Origin: Cyanobacteria bacterium UBA3301
GTDB taxonomy: Bacteria > Cyanobacteriota > Vampirovibrionia > Gastranaerophilales > Gastranaerophilaceae
Length of the DNA stretch: 63,417 bases
Assembly: GCA_002361485.1 (NCBI GenBank)
Contig: DESZ01000022.1
Span: 1 to 63,417 of the forward strand
Reading direction: 5' to 3'
Positions 1 to 8,794 of this stretch are shown here, in pieces. Below the pieces are notes generated by a model. It had not been told where the DNA came from, did no database searches, and saw only the letters and a program-made list of their open reading frames with translations. Both the position numbers and the translations under genes were made by a program. Position 1 is the stretch's first letter. The number at the start of each line of letters is the position of its first letter.

Positions 1-52
1 ATATTATCTATATATTGACATTTTTAGCAAAATTGGTTAATATATTATCTAT
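1..52 (+). promoter_or_regulatory. hipBA promoter with flanking 11-bp direct repeats
   Basis: TTGACA at 15-20 and TAATAT at 38-43 are separated by 17 bases, a near-consensus sigma-70 promoter. The predicted start of transcription falls at or just before the ATG at 51, so the hipB message would be leaderless. The 11-mer ATATTATCTAT occurs at 1-11 and again at 42-52, on either side of the -35/-10 region. The 41-base offset is about four helical turns, which would place both copies on one face of the DNA. HipB autorepression through paired operators is known for the family; that these repeats are the operators is inference. Confidence 0.6.
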
Positions 53-329
53 GAATAATCAATTTTTAAATCAAAAAACTCCTAGTGAAATTGTGAAAAG
101 TTTAGCGGATAAAATCAAAGAACACCGTAAAAAATTAAAAATTTCGCAAGAGGTTTTGGCGCAAAGGTCAGGTGTTAGTTTAGGCAGCATTAAAAGGTTT
201 GAAACGAAGTATGAAATTTCTCTGCAATCGTTTATAAAAATTGCCATTGCACTTGATTTAGATAACGACCTTGAAAATTTGTTTACACAAAAAACTTACA
301 CTTCAATTGATGAAATCATAAAAGGGTAA
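51..329 (+). CDS. hipB: HipB-like antitoxin, XRE-family HTH repressor
   Basis: A 92-residue protein with a Cro/CI-type helix-turn-helix around residues 30-60 (ISQEVLAQRSGVSLGSIKRF), typical of HipB antitoxins that neutralise the HipA kinase and repress their own operon. The ATG at 51 is preferred over an in-frame TTG at 15, because that TTG is part of the -35 hexamer TTGACA. No Shine-Dalgarno site precedes the ATG, which fits a leaderless message. The gene lies 3 bases upstream of hipA, so the two are translated as a unit. Family assignment rests on the HTH and on the neighbour. Confidence 0.85.
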   Translation: MNNQFLNQKTPSEIVKSLADKIKEHRKKLKISQEVLAQRSGVSLGSIKRFETKYEISLQSFIKIAIALDLDNDLENLFTQKTYTSIDEIIKG

Positions 330-332
330 AAA

Positions 333-1439
333 ATGGATAATTATAAATACCTTAAAGTTTTTTATAACGATAAATTAGTCGGGACTTTGGCTAAAACTCC
401 TGATAGGCTTGTGGCTTTTGAATACGATAGTGAATGGCTTGTCACAGGTTTTAGTATTTCGCCGTTTTCGCTGCCGCTTCAAAAAAAGGTATTTTTGCCA
501 AAATTTGAACCGTTTGACGGATTATTTGGTGTGTTTAATGACAGCTTACCTGACGGTTGGGGAAGGTTATTAGTTGACCGCCTATTGCTAAAAAATAAAA
601 TTAACCCAAGTGAAATTGATAATTTAAACCGCCTTGCAGTTGTGCAAGAAAGTGGGATGGGGGCTTTAACTTATAAGCCTGAACACAAATTTGAAACTCC
701 ACAAGAAGAATCCGATTATGACAAACTTGCGCAAGAATGTTCAAAAATATTAGAATCACAAAATTCAGATAATCTTGATGAGCTTTTTAAATTAGGCGGT
801 TCGTCAGGCGGAGCAAGACCAAAGATTTTGACAAAAATAAATGGAGAAGATTGGATAATTAAATTCCCATCCTCGCAGGATCCGAAAAATATAGGCGAAC
901 AGGAATATAAATATTCACTTGTCGCAAAAGACTGTGGAATAAAGATGAGCGAAACAAAACTTTTCGATTCTAAAATTTGTTCAGGTTATTTTGGAATTAA
1001 ACGATTCGATAGGGAAAACGGCAAAAAAGTACACATGGCTTCTGTTAGCGGATTATTAGAAACGAGCCACAGATTGCCAAATCTTGATTATAATATTTTA
1101 ATGAAGTTGACTCTTGAACTTACAAAAAATTATCAAGATATTGAGCAGTTATATAGACTTATGTGCTTTAATGTTTTTGCGCACAACAGAGATGATCATT
1201 CAAAGAATTTCTCGTTTTTGTATGATGAAAGTCAAAAAGAATGGCACTTATCACCTGCTTATGATTTGACTTACAGTTCATCATTTAACGGAGAACACGC
1301 AACAACAATAAACGGTGAAGGCAAAAATCCAAGTTTAGAGGATATTTTAGCAGTAGCTAAAAATATCGGAATAAAAGAAAAACAAGCGCGTGACATTGCT
1401 CTTGATATTAAAGACAAATGTTTGTCATTGTTTGATTAA
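333..1439 (+). CDS. hipA: HipA-like serine/threonine kinase toxin
   Basis: A 368-residue HipA-family toxin. The N-terminal HipA domain is followed by the kinase-like C-terminal domain. Visible motifs are a Ser/Gly-rich P-loop-like segment (GGSSGGARPK), the catalytic loop around residues 283-292 (AHNRDDHSKN, with Asp287 as probable base) and the metal-binding SPAYDLT segment. HipA kinases phosphorylate aminoacyl-tRNA synthetases, classically GltX, and induce dormancy; the target here is not known. The protein is shorter than E. coli HipA (about 440 residues), but all motifs are present and no frameshift is visible. It follows hipB by 3 bases. Confidence 0.9.
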   Translation: MDNYKYLKVFYNDKLVGTLAKTPDRLVAFEYDSEWLVTGFSISPFSLPLQKKVFLPKFEPFDGLFGVFNDSLPDGWGRLLVDRLLLKNKINPSEIDNLNRLAVVQESGMGALTYKPEHKFETPQEESDYDKLAQECSKILESQNSDNLDELFKLGGSSGGARPKILTKINGEDWIIKFPSSQDPKNIGEQEYKYSLVAKDCGIKMSETKLFDSKICSGYFGIKRFDRENGKKVHMASVSGLLETSHRLPNLDYNILMKLTLELTKNYQDIEQLYRLMCFNVFAHNRDDHSKNFSFLYDESQKEWHLSPAYDLTYSSSFNGEHATTINGEGKNPSLEDILAVAKNIGIKEKQARDIALDIKDKCLSLFD

Positions 1440-1742
1440 AATTTGTCAAATTGTAAAACAATGAGTATGTGGATTATCAGAGAGATTGAGAAAAGTACCC
1501 CCGGAAGTTTGAGAAAATTCTCAAACTTTTTACATTTCGAGGGAAATGTAGAAAGTAGAGTAGTTTGCCAATTGCAGATAGTTTGCAAATAATTGCCGTA
1601 ATTCGTTCATATTAGGGGTTTATCTGGTAGGAAGTCACGGAAATATAAAATTTCAAACTACTCAAATTTACTCACTATTTTCAAGCATTTTGGGGTAGTG
1701 TGCTATTTTACGAATAATATGCTCTTTTACGGTTTGATAAAT
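1440..1742. other. Intergenic region with two abutting perfect hairpins
   Basis: No gene is seen in these 303 bases. Two perfect inverted repeats lie almost end to end. The first has arms 1505-1513 and 1520-1528 (AAGTTTGAG / CTCAAACTT) followed by a short T run. The second has arms 1531-1538 and 1543-1550 (TACATTTC / GAAATGTA) with a 4-base GAGG loop. The first could terminate hipBA. The second has no T run and is not explained by termination. The motif AGTTTGC occurs at about 1562 and 1580. The region also lies downstream of the leftward operon ending at 1743. Confidence 0.4.
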
Positions 1743-1967
1743 TTATTCTTCCTCAATGTTGTTTAGAAAATACGACAGGCTGTTTTCAATTTTTATTTTG
1801 GTTCTATGCATAAAACACTTAAACTTCCACTCTAATTTCGACATTAACTTTTGCGATTTAGGCTTCAGATTATAAAATCTTTCATAACCCATTTTACGCA
1901 TTTTTTTGCTCATCTCTTTAATTTCTTCGTTAGAAAGTTCATAGTATTGTTTGTTTTGAGTTATCAA
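1743..1967 (-). CDS. Small basic hypothetical protein
   Basis: A 74-residue Lys-rich protein and the last gene of a leftward four-gene operon. The start is a TTG preceded by AAGGGA at suitable spacing, 14 bases after the stop of the GIY-YIG gene. It has no signal peptide or membrane segment and looks helical and positively charged (MSKKMRKMGYERF). No family is recognised. Its place next to a nuclease suggests a nucleic-acid-linked role, but that is only context. Confidence 0.5.
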   Translation of the reverse strand: MITQNKQYYELSNEEIKEMSKKMRKMGYERFYNLKPKSQKLMSKLEWKFKCFMHRTKIKIENSLSYFLNNIEEE

Positions 1968-1981
1968 CTTAGTTTTCCCTT

Positions 1982-2449
1982 TTATTTAAAACTTCTTTTT
2001 ATTGCGTTTTCACGTTTATCAATATTAAAAGGCGGTTTAATTTTTTGAATTAATAATTCTTCAAGTTCATCCGCTTCTTGTTTTGTTGTAGTTTCAATTA
2101 TTTCAAAATAAGTATTTTTTAATAGCCAATCTGTAATTATTTTTTCTTCATCTTTTTTGAAGTGTTTTTTGTTATCAATTTTCATGTCCATAAACCAACC
2201 AATGGTTCTACGAAGAGTAGATACTGCCGCATTATTTCCTAAATGATTGTTATTAATTCTACCTGTTAAACAGCCAGTTGTTCCAATGTATAAAATATTG
2301 TCCGTTAAGTTGTCGCAATAATCTTGCAATTTATCTTTATTGAATCCATTTAGGCATCCATCACTGTTTAATTTAAGAGCATATACCCCGGGACTTTGTG
2401 TTTTATAATATATTTTAAAATTTATTAATGCATCAATTTCATTTTCCAT
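1982..2449 (-). CDS. GIY-YIG family nuclease-like protein
   Basis: A 155-residue protein with the GIY-YIG signature split as usual: GVYALK, then about 30 residues on NILYIGTTG followed by an Arg (GRINNN), and near the C-terminus a Glu-containing LEELLIQKIKPPFN segment. This fold cuts DNA in homing endonucleases and repair enzymes, and some members act in phage defence. The start at 2449 (MENEID) is chosen because GAGGGA lies 6 bases upstream; the longer reading frame from 2479 would overlap the preceding gene. It is third in the operon. The substrate is unknown. Confidence 0.7.
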   Translation of the reverse strand: MENEIDALINFKIYYKTQSPGVYALKLNSDGCLNGFNKDKLQDYCDNLTDNILYIGTTGCLTGRINNNHLGNNAAVSTLRRTIGWFMDMKIDNKKHFKKDEEKIITDWLLKNTYFEIIETTTKQEADELEELLIQKIKPPFNIDKRENAIKRSFK

Positions 2450-2466
2450 TTCAAATCCCTCAAGAA

Positions 2467-3504
2467 TCATACAATACAATCATTTAATATGTTCAGTATT
2501 TCATTGATTATATCAATATTTTGCCTTAATAAGTTTAAACAACTCTCATTATTAAAATCAAATTTAGTTATTAATGATTCTAATTTTATTAATTCTTGTT
2601 TAGCATTGTTTTTTAAATTGTTTAATTTTTCGGTCTTTTCTTCAAAAGCATTAAATATATTAGATACGTCAATATTAAAAACATTGCTAATTAGTTTTGC
2701 ATATTCGAGCACTTCGCTTATATACTTTATTCTTCCTTGTTTATCACATGTGTCTTGTTCATTGATTTTTTTATAAACATTTTCAACAAGTTTAATTGCA
2801 GTATCAGCTATCTTTTCTGAATTTGTACATACGGCATTAATCGCACCTTGTTCACCACCTGCCATACCTGCAATAAGAACATCTTTAGCAATTTCCAAAG
2901 AATTGTTTAAACCATTTTTGATTTCTGTATTATATTTTACAATATTCGTATTTGTATTATCGGTATCGTCAGAAAATTCAAATTCCAACAATAGTTTTAT
3001 ATTGTTTAAATTATAAATATTGTTCGCACAAAATTCAATTTCATTATCAATATTGCTAAATCTTAAACAAGCTTTTTCTACAATTTCTGCAATGTTATTA
3101 TCTATTAAACTTAAACTTGAATTATCAAATTTATTAATACATTCATAAAAGGGCTTTAAAATATCACTTGCTATCTCTTTTTTAAGATTTGAATATATGC
3201 TAATTTGTTCATTAATGTTATTTATCAATCTTTCGCAAAGCTCGCCGCATAATAAAACAAGTATAAAATTGCACTTCAATAAAACTATTTCTCTTATTGT
3301 ATATTGAGAAACTAAAGAGGTTATTTCTTGAATGAGACTATTTTTATCAATTTTATATTTATTTAATCTTTCAGATGTTTCTATTTGAGCTAGTTCAAAA
3401 AGCTCAAGAATTTGAGATCCATCCATTAGGCTAATTTCTTCTTGAGATTCTTGTAATTTGTCAATATCTAGACTTAATAAATAATTTAAAGTATCAACAC
3501 TCAT
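2467..3504 (-). CDS. Helical hypothetical protein of the accessory operon
   Basis: A 345-residue protein, almost entirely predicted helix, rich in Ile, Leu, Asn and Glu, with long coiled-coil-like stretches. A hydrophobic segment lies near residue 85-100 (REIVLLKCNFILVLLCGEL). A small Gly/Ala patch follows in the middle (LIAGMAGGEQGAINAV), which could be membrane-associated or a helix packing site. The ATG at 3504 is preferred over the longer frame to 3573 because that extension overlaps the preceding small gene. It starts 10 bases after that gene and ends 17 bases before the GIY-YIG gene, so all are co-transcribed. No family is recognised. Confidence 0.6.
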   Translation of the reverse strand: MSVDTLNYLLSLDIDKLQESQEEISLMDGSQILELFELAQIETSERLNKYKIDKNSLIQEITSLVSQYTIREIVLLKCNFILVLLCGELCERLINNINEQISIYSNLKKEIASDILKPFYECINKFDNSSLSLIDNNIAEIVEKACLRFSNIDNEIEFCANNIYNLNNIKLLLEFEFSDDTDNTNTNIVKYNTEIKNGLNNSLEIAKDVLIAGMAGGEQGAINAVCTNSEKIADTAIKLVENVYKKINEQDTCDKQGRIKYISEVLEYAKLISNVFNIDVSNIFNAFEEKTEKLNNLKNNAKQELIKLESLITKFDFNNESCLNLLRQNIDIINEILNILNDCIV

Positions 3505-3514
3505 ACCAATCTTT

Positions 3515-3676
3515 CTATTTTGTTGCAGGAACAGGATGTACAAACCATTTTTTAATTTTGTACTTACTTTCAATTATTTTTTGTGCTTGTTGACGATTAG
3601 CTGGTTCTGTTTCAACTTCAATCGGAAAATTTGAGCCTTCAACATAAATTTTTGCTTTAAATTTTTGTGTAAACAT
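3515..3676 (-). CDS. 53-residue hypothetical protein, first gene of the accessory operon
   Basis: A 53-codon gene, MFTQKFKAKI... ending HPVPATK, preceded by a strong Shine-Dalgarno AAGGAG 6 bases before the ATG and by an extended -10 promoter. It looks like a small beta-alpha protein (FKAKIYVEG then EPANRQQAQKIIESKYK). No family is recognised. Ribosome site, promoter and 10-base spacing to the next gene make it a real gene. Its place ahead of a helical protein and a GIY-YIG nuclease is worth noting. Confidence 0.65.
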   Translation of the reverse strand: MFTQKFKAKIYVEGSNFPIEVETEPANRQQAQKIIESKYKIKKWFVHPVPATK

Positions 3677-3701
3677 AATTTACTCCTTATTTTATTTTTC
3701 T

Positions 3702-3710
3702 ATTATATCA
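3702..3710 (-). promoter_or_regulatory. Extended -10 promoter for the leftward accessory operon
   Basis: On the minus strand TGATATAAT gives a TGN extension and a perfect TATAAT hexamer 26 bases before the ATG at 3676. No good -35 lies 17 bases upstream, as is usual for extended -10 promoters. Confidence 0.5.
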
Positions 3711-4153
3711 TAATAATATTATATTCCTTTGCCACGTCAAAATATGACATATTAATTTTACAAATTTTATATAATTTAAAATATTTAAAATTATTAAATT
3801 TATCTCACCATAAATGGTCAAACTATCTGTTAAACATGAGCAAACTATTTGCCTTTTTACAGGAAGAATTTCAAAACTCCCGTCTTGGATTTGCTCCACG
3901 CTCGGAAAGTTTCGTTTTATAACATGCGAGAAATTTTAACGATAAACTTCCACTCTTAATTTACCCCTTGAACCTTTGGTTCAAGTATGCTCAATTTCCT
4001 CGCTATCCGGACTAACTTCGTGTCGTCCGTCCGTAAATTCGCTGCTCATCTTGCCCATCGGCAAGCCAATCTGCGCCCGCTGTCTAAGTCAAAAATTTAA
4101 ACAAATTTTAATTTAGACTGAATAATACATCACAATTATATATTCTATTTAAA
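3711..4153. other. Gene-free region with a GC-rich patch and hairpins
   Basis: No convincing gene. By hand count 50 of the 90 bases at 3991-4080 are G or C, far above the surroundings. Two clean hairpins occur: CTTGAACC / GGTTCAAG (3967-3974 with 3978-3985, loop TTT) and CTTGCC / GGCAAG (4050-4055 with 4060-4065, loop of 4). No tRNA fold could be made by hand. It may be a structured RNA, an old insertion or a repeat remnant. The open frames crossing it have no start with a ribosome site and no recognisable protein. Confidence 0.35.
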
Positions 4154-4182
4154 TTGATTTCATATATTTTCCATGATAATAT
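4154..4182 (+). promoter_or_regulatory. Promoter of the type I secretion operon
   Basis: TTGATT at 4154-4159, a 17-base spacer and TAATAT at 4177-4182 preceded by TGA form an extended -10 promoter. The predicted 5' leader before the TolC-like gene is about 50 bases. Confidence 0.5.
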
Positions 4183-4239
4183 CCTATTATATATATAGCT
4201 AAGGAAAAGAAAACCGAAGCTCTTATCGGAATTAAGTTT

Positions 4240-5622
4240 ATGTTGTCGTTCAGAAGGAATAGTATAAAAATATTTATTTCAATAATTTTGTTATTTAGTT
4301 GCTCTGCAGTTGTCCCTGCGGGATATTGTGTCGAGGAGGGTTCGACTGTTGAAACAGCGGAAAAACAATCTGAAAAGTTAGTTGGAAAAATAAATTTTGA
4401 AGATGTTTTAGCAAAAGCAAAAGACCATTCTTACGATTTGAAAATTGCTGATTATAATATTTTAATAGCGAAACAGAATGTTCGCGGTGCAAGAAGCGAA
4501 TATTTCCCTAAATTAAATTTTGGCGGCGGTATGGAATATACCAAAAACTATCGTGATATTCGTGAAACCACCGTTATGTCTATAGGGGAAGCTTTTATCA
4601 ATCCTTATACGCGTTTTCAATCTGTATTGGGTATAAATGTAATGTATAATTTGTTTGATTTCGGAGTTCGCGGCGGCAATTTAAAAATCGCAAAAAAAGA
4701 TGTAAAAATTAAAGAGCTTGAAAATAAACAAAAATATCAGGATATGAGTATGACTTTATTGGATACTTATACAAAGATTTTAATAACCACAAAACAAATT
4801 GATATAAATAAAGAAATTCTCAATTTGGAACAAAAAACTTTAGAATTAAACGAAAGATTATACAAAGCAAAAGAAATTTCAAAAACGGAGTTAAATGATT
4901 CAAAGGTAAGAGTCAGTAACGCAAAAAATAGAATATATGAATTGAAATCCATTCGTAATGAATCGATAAATTGGCTGTCCTTTTATACGGGAGAAGAATA
5001 CGATTCGGAAAATTTAAAAATATCAGATTTGAAAAAATCAGATTTTGATGTGTTAAAGTTTCAAGATTATACCAAAAGCATTATTTGGAAAATACACGAA
5101 GAAAACATAAAGAAAAAAGAATTAGAATTACAAGTAGCTAAACGCAACAATTATCCAAAATTGAATGCATACGGACGATATTATTGGTATGGTTCCAATC
5201 ATAGCAATTATCCTAAAAGTTTAGATATAGAACCTTCAAACTTATCTGTCGGGGCATCATTAAGTATGCCGTTATTTGACGGTCTCAAAAACAGTGCCCT
5301 AATCCAAAAAACCGCATTGGAATTAAAACAATTGCAAGTTGAAAGAGATAAAGCAATAGCTGAACTTGCGACAAAACTTGCAGTTATGCGCTCAAATTTA
5401 ATGTATCTTGATGAACAAATAGACGAAAATAGTACTGCAATAAAAGAATTAACCGATAAAGAAAATTCAACGCATAAGCTTGTGAATAAAAGATTGGCTT
5501 CTCCGATAGAAGAAAATAATGCAAAAGTTGAACTTTTAAATCAAAAAATCGAGCTTTCTAAAAATTCAATAACGCAAATAGCAATAACAAGAGGCATACA
5601 AATTTTAACAGAGGAAGAATAA
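4240..5622 (+). CDS. TolC-family outer-membrane channel of a type I secretion system
   Basis: A 460-residue outer-membrane efflux protein with an N-terminal signal sequence (hydrophobic IFISIILLFSCSAVV) and the two-fold repeat of long helices and short beta-strands seen in TolC. It is expected to form the trimeric channel through the outer membrane and periplasm. Repeat landmarks include YFPKLNFGG in the first half and NYPKLNAYGRYYWYG in the second. Its stop overlaps the ATG of the ABC transporter gene (TAATG), so the two are translationally coupled. No strong Shine-Dalgarno precedes the start, so that start is less certain than the rest. Confidence 0.85.
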   Translation: MLSFRRNSIKIFISIILLFSCSAVVPAGYCVEEGSTVETAEKQSEKLVGKINFEDVLAKAKDHSYDLKIADYNILIAKQNVRGARSEYFPKLNFGGGMEYTKNYRDIRETTVMSIGEAFINPYTRFQSVLGINVMYNLFDFGVRGGNLKIAKKDVKIKELENKQKYQDMSMTLLDTYTKILITTKQIDINKEILNLEQKTLELNERLYKAKEISKTELNDSKVRVSNAKNRIYELKSIRNESINWLSFYTGEEYDSENLKISDLKKSDFDVLKFQDYTKSIIWKIHEENIKKKELELQVAKRNNYPKLNAYGRYYWYGSNHSNYPKSLDIEPSNLSVGASLSMPLFDGLKNSALIQKTALELKQLQVERDKAIAELATKLAVMRSNLMYLDEQIDENSTAIKELTDKENSTHKLVNKRLASPIEENNAKVELLNQKIELSKNSITQIAITRGIQILTEEE

Positions 5623-7754
5623 TGGAAGATAATCAAGTAAAACCACAGGTGAATACGGGTTTGGTATCATTGGATATTGTTGCAAAAATGAACAATACTG
5701 ATATAGATATGCGCTCTATTGTTCGTGAATATGGTATTGCAACGGCTGAAACTTCGCCTGAAGAAATTATACGAATTGCCAAAAATAAAGGCTTTAAGGT
5801 TAAAAGAAAAAATATAAAATTGAAGGATTTTAATGAAAAATATCCATTGCCTGCAATTTTACAATTAAAAGATGACAAATATATTATTCTTTTGGCAATA
5901 AAACGCGAGGAGAATAAAGCTTTGACTCTTGTACCTCTTGAAAAGCATCCGACTTCTCATACATTTGATGAATTACAGGAGCAAATAAAAGAAAACGGAG
6001 TGATAATTTTAAGTCATAAAAATGCGCAGACTGATGTAAAATTTGGCTTTAAATGGTTTTTTAATGAAATTTTTAAGTATAAAAAGATTATAGGTCAAGT
6101 GTTGCTTGGTTCTTTTGTGGTCCAATTATTCGGGCTTGTAACGCCATTATTTACGCAGGTAATTTTGGATAAAGTTCTTGTTAACCGTACTATTGCAACA
6201 TTGGATGTTTTGGCATTTGCGTTTGTTGTTGTTGCAATTTTTGAGTTGCTATTGAATTTATCAAGAAACTATATATTTATACATACGACTAATAAAATTG
6301 ATGCTAAACTTGGAGCAAAGTTATTCAGACATTTGTTTAAATTGTATTATGTATATTTTGAAAACAGACAGGTCGGGAATATTGTTGCAAGAGTAAGAGA
6401 ATTAGACCGTATAAGAGAATTTATAACGGATAAATCTGTTTCTGTGTTGATTGATGCGTTTTTTTCTTTGGTATTTTTAGCGATAATGTTTGTTTACAGC
6501 CCAAAATTGACTTTTATTTCATTGGGATTTTTGGGTATAATTGCGGTAATTTATGTATTAATAACTCCGGAATTAAGGGTTCGGCTGGAAGAAAAATTTC
6601 AAATGGGAGCTCACTCAAATTCATACCTTGTCGAAGCGGTGACAGGTGTTCAAACCGTAAAATCTTTGGCGATTGAAGGCTCAATGTTCCGTAAGTGGGA
6701 AGATAAATTGGGTAAATATTTAAAATCAAGTTTTAATCTTGCTATTATGGGCAATTTTACCGGTTCTATATGCGGATTCTTGCAAAAGGGGATGACAATA
6801 GCAATTTTATATGTCGGTGTAATGCTTGTTATCGAAAATAAACTTACTATAGGTCAATTGATAGCATTCCAAATGTTTTCTGGACAATTTGCAGCTCCGA
6901 TGTTACGTTTGGTCGGTTTGTGGAATGAGTTTCAACAAACGCTTTTGGCGGTTGATCGTATCGGAGATATTTTAAATAGCCCGTTAGAAAAACAATCAGA
7001 AAATGCTATTACCTTGAGTCATGTTAAAGGTGATATAAAAATTGATCATATGTCATTCCGTTATAATGTGGATGCTCCGCTTGTTTTGAAAAATATTAAT
7101 TTGGAGATTAAAGCGGGTGAAAAAATCGGGTTTGTCGGGCGCTCAGGCAGCGGTAAATCAACAATAACCAAGCTTATCCAGCGTTTGTATTATACAACCG
7201 AAGGTACAATTTTTATTGACGGAATTGATACAAGAAATATTGATCCGATATGGTTGAGAACAAATATCGGTATAGTGATGCAGGAAAATTACCTATTCTC
7301 CGGAACTATAAAAGATAATATTGCACAGCCTCGACCAAATGTTCCTATGGAAGGAATAATTCAGGCTGCACAAATTGCGGGAGCTCACGAATTTATTTCA
7401 AAGTTCCCGAAAGGGTATGATACGGAAGTCGGAGAAAGAGGTTCTTCTTTATCCGGCGGGCAAAAACAGCGTATTGCAATAGCAAGGGCGTTAATTTCAA
7501 ATCCTAGAATTTTGATTTTTGATGAAGCAACTTCTGCTCTTGACTATGAATCAGAAAAAATAATTCGTGATAATATGGCAATGATTTCCAAAGGCAGAAC
7601 GACAATAATTATTGCTCACAGATTATCAACAATAAGAGATTGTGACAGAATAGTATGTTTTGATAACGGTGAAATTGTAGAAGTCGGTACACATGATGAA
7701 CTTTTAAAACACGACGGATACTATAAAAATTTATATAAAGCACAAAGTGCATAG
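5622..7754 (+). CDS. HlyB-like type I secretion ABC transporter with inactive C39-like domain
   Basis: A 710-residue inner-membrane exporter with three parts. Residues about 1-140 are a C39-peptidase-like domain; where active C39 peptidases have a Cys there is SLDIVAK, so it should bind cargo without cutting it, as in HlyB. Residues about 150-430 form the membrane domain. Residues about 470-710 are the ATPase: Walker A GRSGSGKST with Lys512, signature LSGGQ at 610-614, Walker B ILIFDEATSALD near 634 and the H-loop IAHR. The inactive peptidase domain fits an RTX cargo with a C-terminal signal, which lies downstream. Shine-Dalgarno GAGGA precedes the start. Confidence 0.92.
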   Translation: MEDNQVKPQVNTGLVSLDIVAKMNNTDIDMRSIVREYGIATAETSPEEIIRIAKNKGFKVKRKNIKLKDFNEKYPLPAILQLKDDKYIILLAIKREENKALTLVPLEKHPTSHTFDELQEQIKENGVIILSHKNAQTDVKFGFKWFFNEIFKYKKIIGQVLLGSFVVQLFGLVTPLFTQVILDKVLVNRTIATLDVLAFAFVVVAIFELLLNLSRNYIFIHTTNKIDAKLGAKLFRHLFKLYYVYFENRQVGNIVARVRELDRIREFITDKSVSVLIDAFFSLVFLAIMFVYSPKLTFISLGFLGIIAVIYVLITPELRVRLEEKFQMGAHSNSYLVEAVTGVQTVKSLAIEGSMFRKWEDKLGKYLKSSFNLAIMGNFTGSICGFLQKGMTIAILYVGVMLVIENKLTIGQLIAFQMFSGQFAAPMLRLVGLWNEFQQTLLAVDRIGDILNSPLEKQSENAITLSHVKGDIKIDHMSFRYNVDAPLVLKNINLEIKAGEKIGFVGRSGSGKSTITKLIQRLYYTTEGTIFIDGIDTRNIDPIWLRTNIGIVMQENYLFSGTIKDNIAQPRPNVPMEGIIQAAQIAGAHEFISKFPKGYDTEVGERGSSLSGGQKQRIAIARALISNPRILIFDEATSALDYESEKIIRDNMAMISKGRTTIIIAHRLSTIRDCDRIVCFDNGEIVEVGTHDELLKHDGYYKNLYKAQSA

Positions 7755-7762
7755 GAGAACGA

Positions 7763-8794
7763 ATGAAATTATTAAATAAATTGTTTCCAAAGGCAGATGA
7801 CAGTCACGAATTCAAACCGATATTGGCGGAAATAGAAGATGCTCCGCTTAATCCTATCGGGAATATGATGTTTTGGGTAATCATAATATTTATGCTTATT
7901 GCAGGGTTGTGGATGTACTTTGGGAAAGTTGATATTGTCGTAACAGCACGCGGAATTATTATTCCTACAGGGGAAGAAAAATTGGTTCAATCTTTAGAAA
8001 AAGGGGTTGTAACTACTCTTGCGGTTAAAGAGGGTGAGTATGTTACAGAAGGTCAGCTTGTTGCGATTGTTTCTCCTGCGGAATATGAGCCGGAGTTGGA
8101 ACTAAATAATTTAAGAGAAGAAGAAGCGAGAATTTCTCAACAAATGGCTTCTGACAGAACAAAGTTATCCATTGCACGTAATGAAAAAGCCAGATTGGAA
8201 TCTGTCAGAGATATTATTCCGAGTTCAAGGTATGACCAAAGTGCAAAAGAAGTTACCGAATTATCCCATGAAATCGCATCTTTGGGTGCATCCTTAGCAG
8301 AAATCAGAAACAAAAGAATACAAATAGAAAAGCAAAAACAATATTTAAAATCGCCTATTGAAGGCTATGTAAATAAAATTTTGGTACACACAGAAGGCGG
8401 CGTTGTTCAGCCTGCCGAAAAGATTATGACAATTGTTCCAAAAGATGCAACTAAAGTAATAAAAGCTCAAGTTTTAAATCAAGATGTCGGGTTCGTAGAA
8501 AAAGGTATGCCTGTTTCTATAAAAATAGATACTTATAATTTCCAAAAATACGGCATATTGGATGGTGTTGTGACCGTGGTTTCGCCAAACAGTATTGAAG
8601 ATGAAAAGTTAGGTCCGATTTATGAAGTTTATATAGAGCCAAAAAATACGACGCTTCTGGTTGAAGGTAAAGAACAAACTATCAAATATGGTATGTCAAC
8701 GACAAACGAAATAAAAATCGGGAAAAGAAGAATTATTGAATTCTTTATTTATCCGTTGATAAAATATATGGATGAGAGTATAAAGGTAAGATAG
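7763..8794 (+). CDS. HlyD-family periplasmic adaptor
   Basis: A 343-residue membrane fusion protein. One transmembrane helix near residues 33-50 (MMFWVIIIFMLIAGLWMYFG) is followed by a biotinyl-lipoyl-like half (TARGIIIPTGEEKLVQ), a short coiled-coil hairpin around 110-195, the second lipoyl half (KSPIEGYVNKILVHTEGGVV) and a beta-barrel region. It should bridge the HlyB-like pump and the TolC-like channel. It begins 8 bases after the ABC gene with GGAG upstream and ends immediately before the glycosyltransferase. It is a little shorter than HlyD (478 residues) because the coiled coil is short. Confidence 0.9.
   Translation: MKLLNKLFPKADDSHEFKPILAEIEDAPLNPIGNMMFWVIIIFMLIAGLWMYFGKVDIVVTARGIIIPTGEEKLVQSLEKGVVTTLAVKEGEYVTEGQLVAIVSPAEYEPELELNNLREEEARISQQMASDRTKLSIARNEKARLESVRDIIPSSRYDQSAKEVTELSHEIASLGASLAEIRNKRIQIEKQKQYLKSPIEGYVNKILVHTEGGVVQPAEKIMTIVPKDATKVIKAQVLNQDVGFVEKGMPVSIKIDTYNFQKYGILDGVVTVVSPNSIEDEKLGPIYEVYIEPKNTTLLVEGKEQTIKYGMSTTNEIKIGKRRIIEFFIYPLIKYMDESIKVR

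Noticed and set aside
15..50. N-terminal extension of hipB from a TTG at 15.
   Set aside because: That TTG is the first half of the -35 hexamer TTGACA; the ATG at 51 gives the normal HTH protein.
3665..3922. Rightward 85-codon frame in the gene-free region.
   Set aside because: It is antisense to the promoter and start of the small gene at 3515, is low-complexity AT-derived sequence at first and has no ribosome site.
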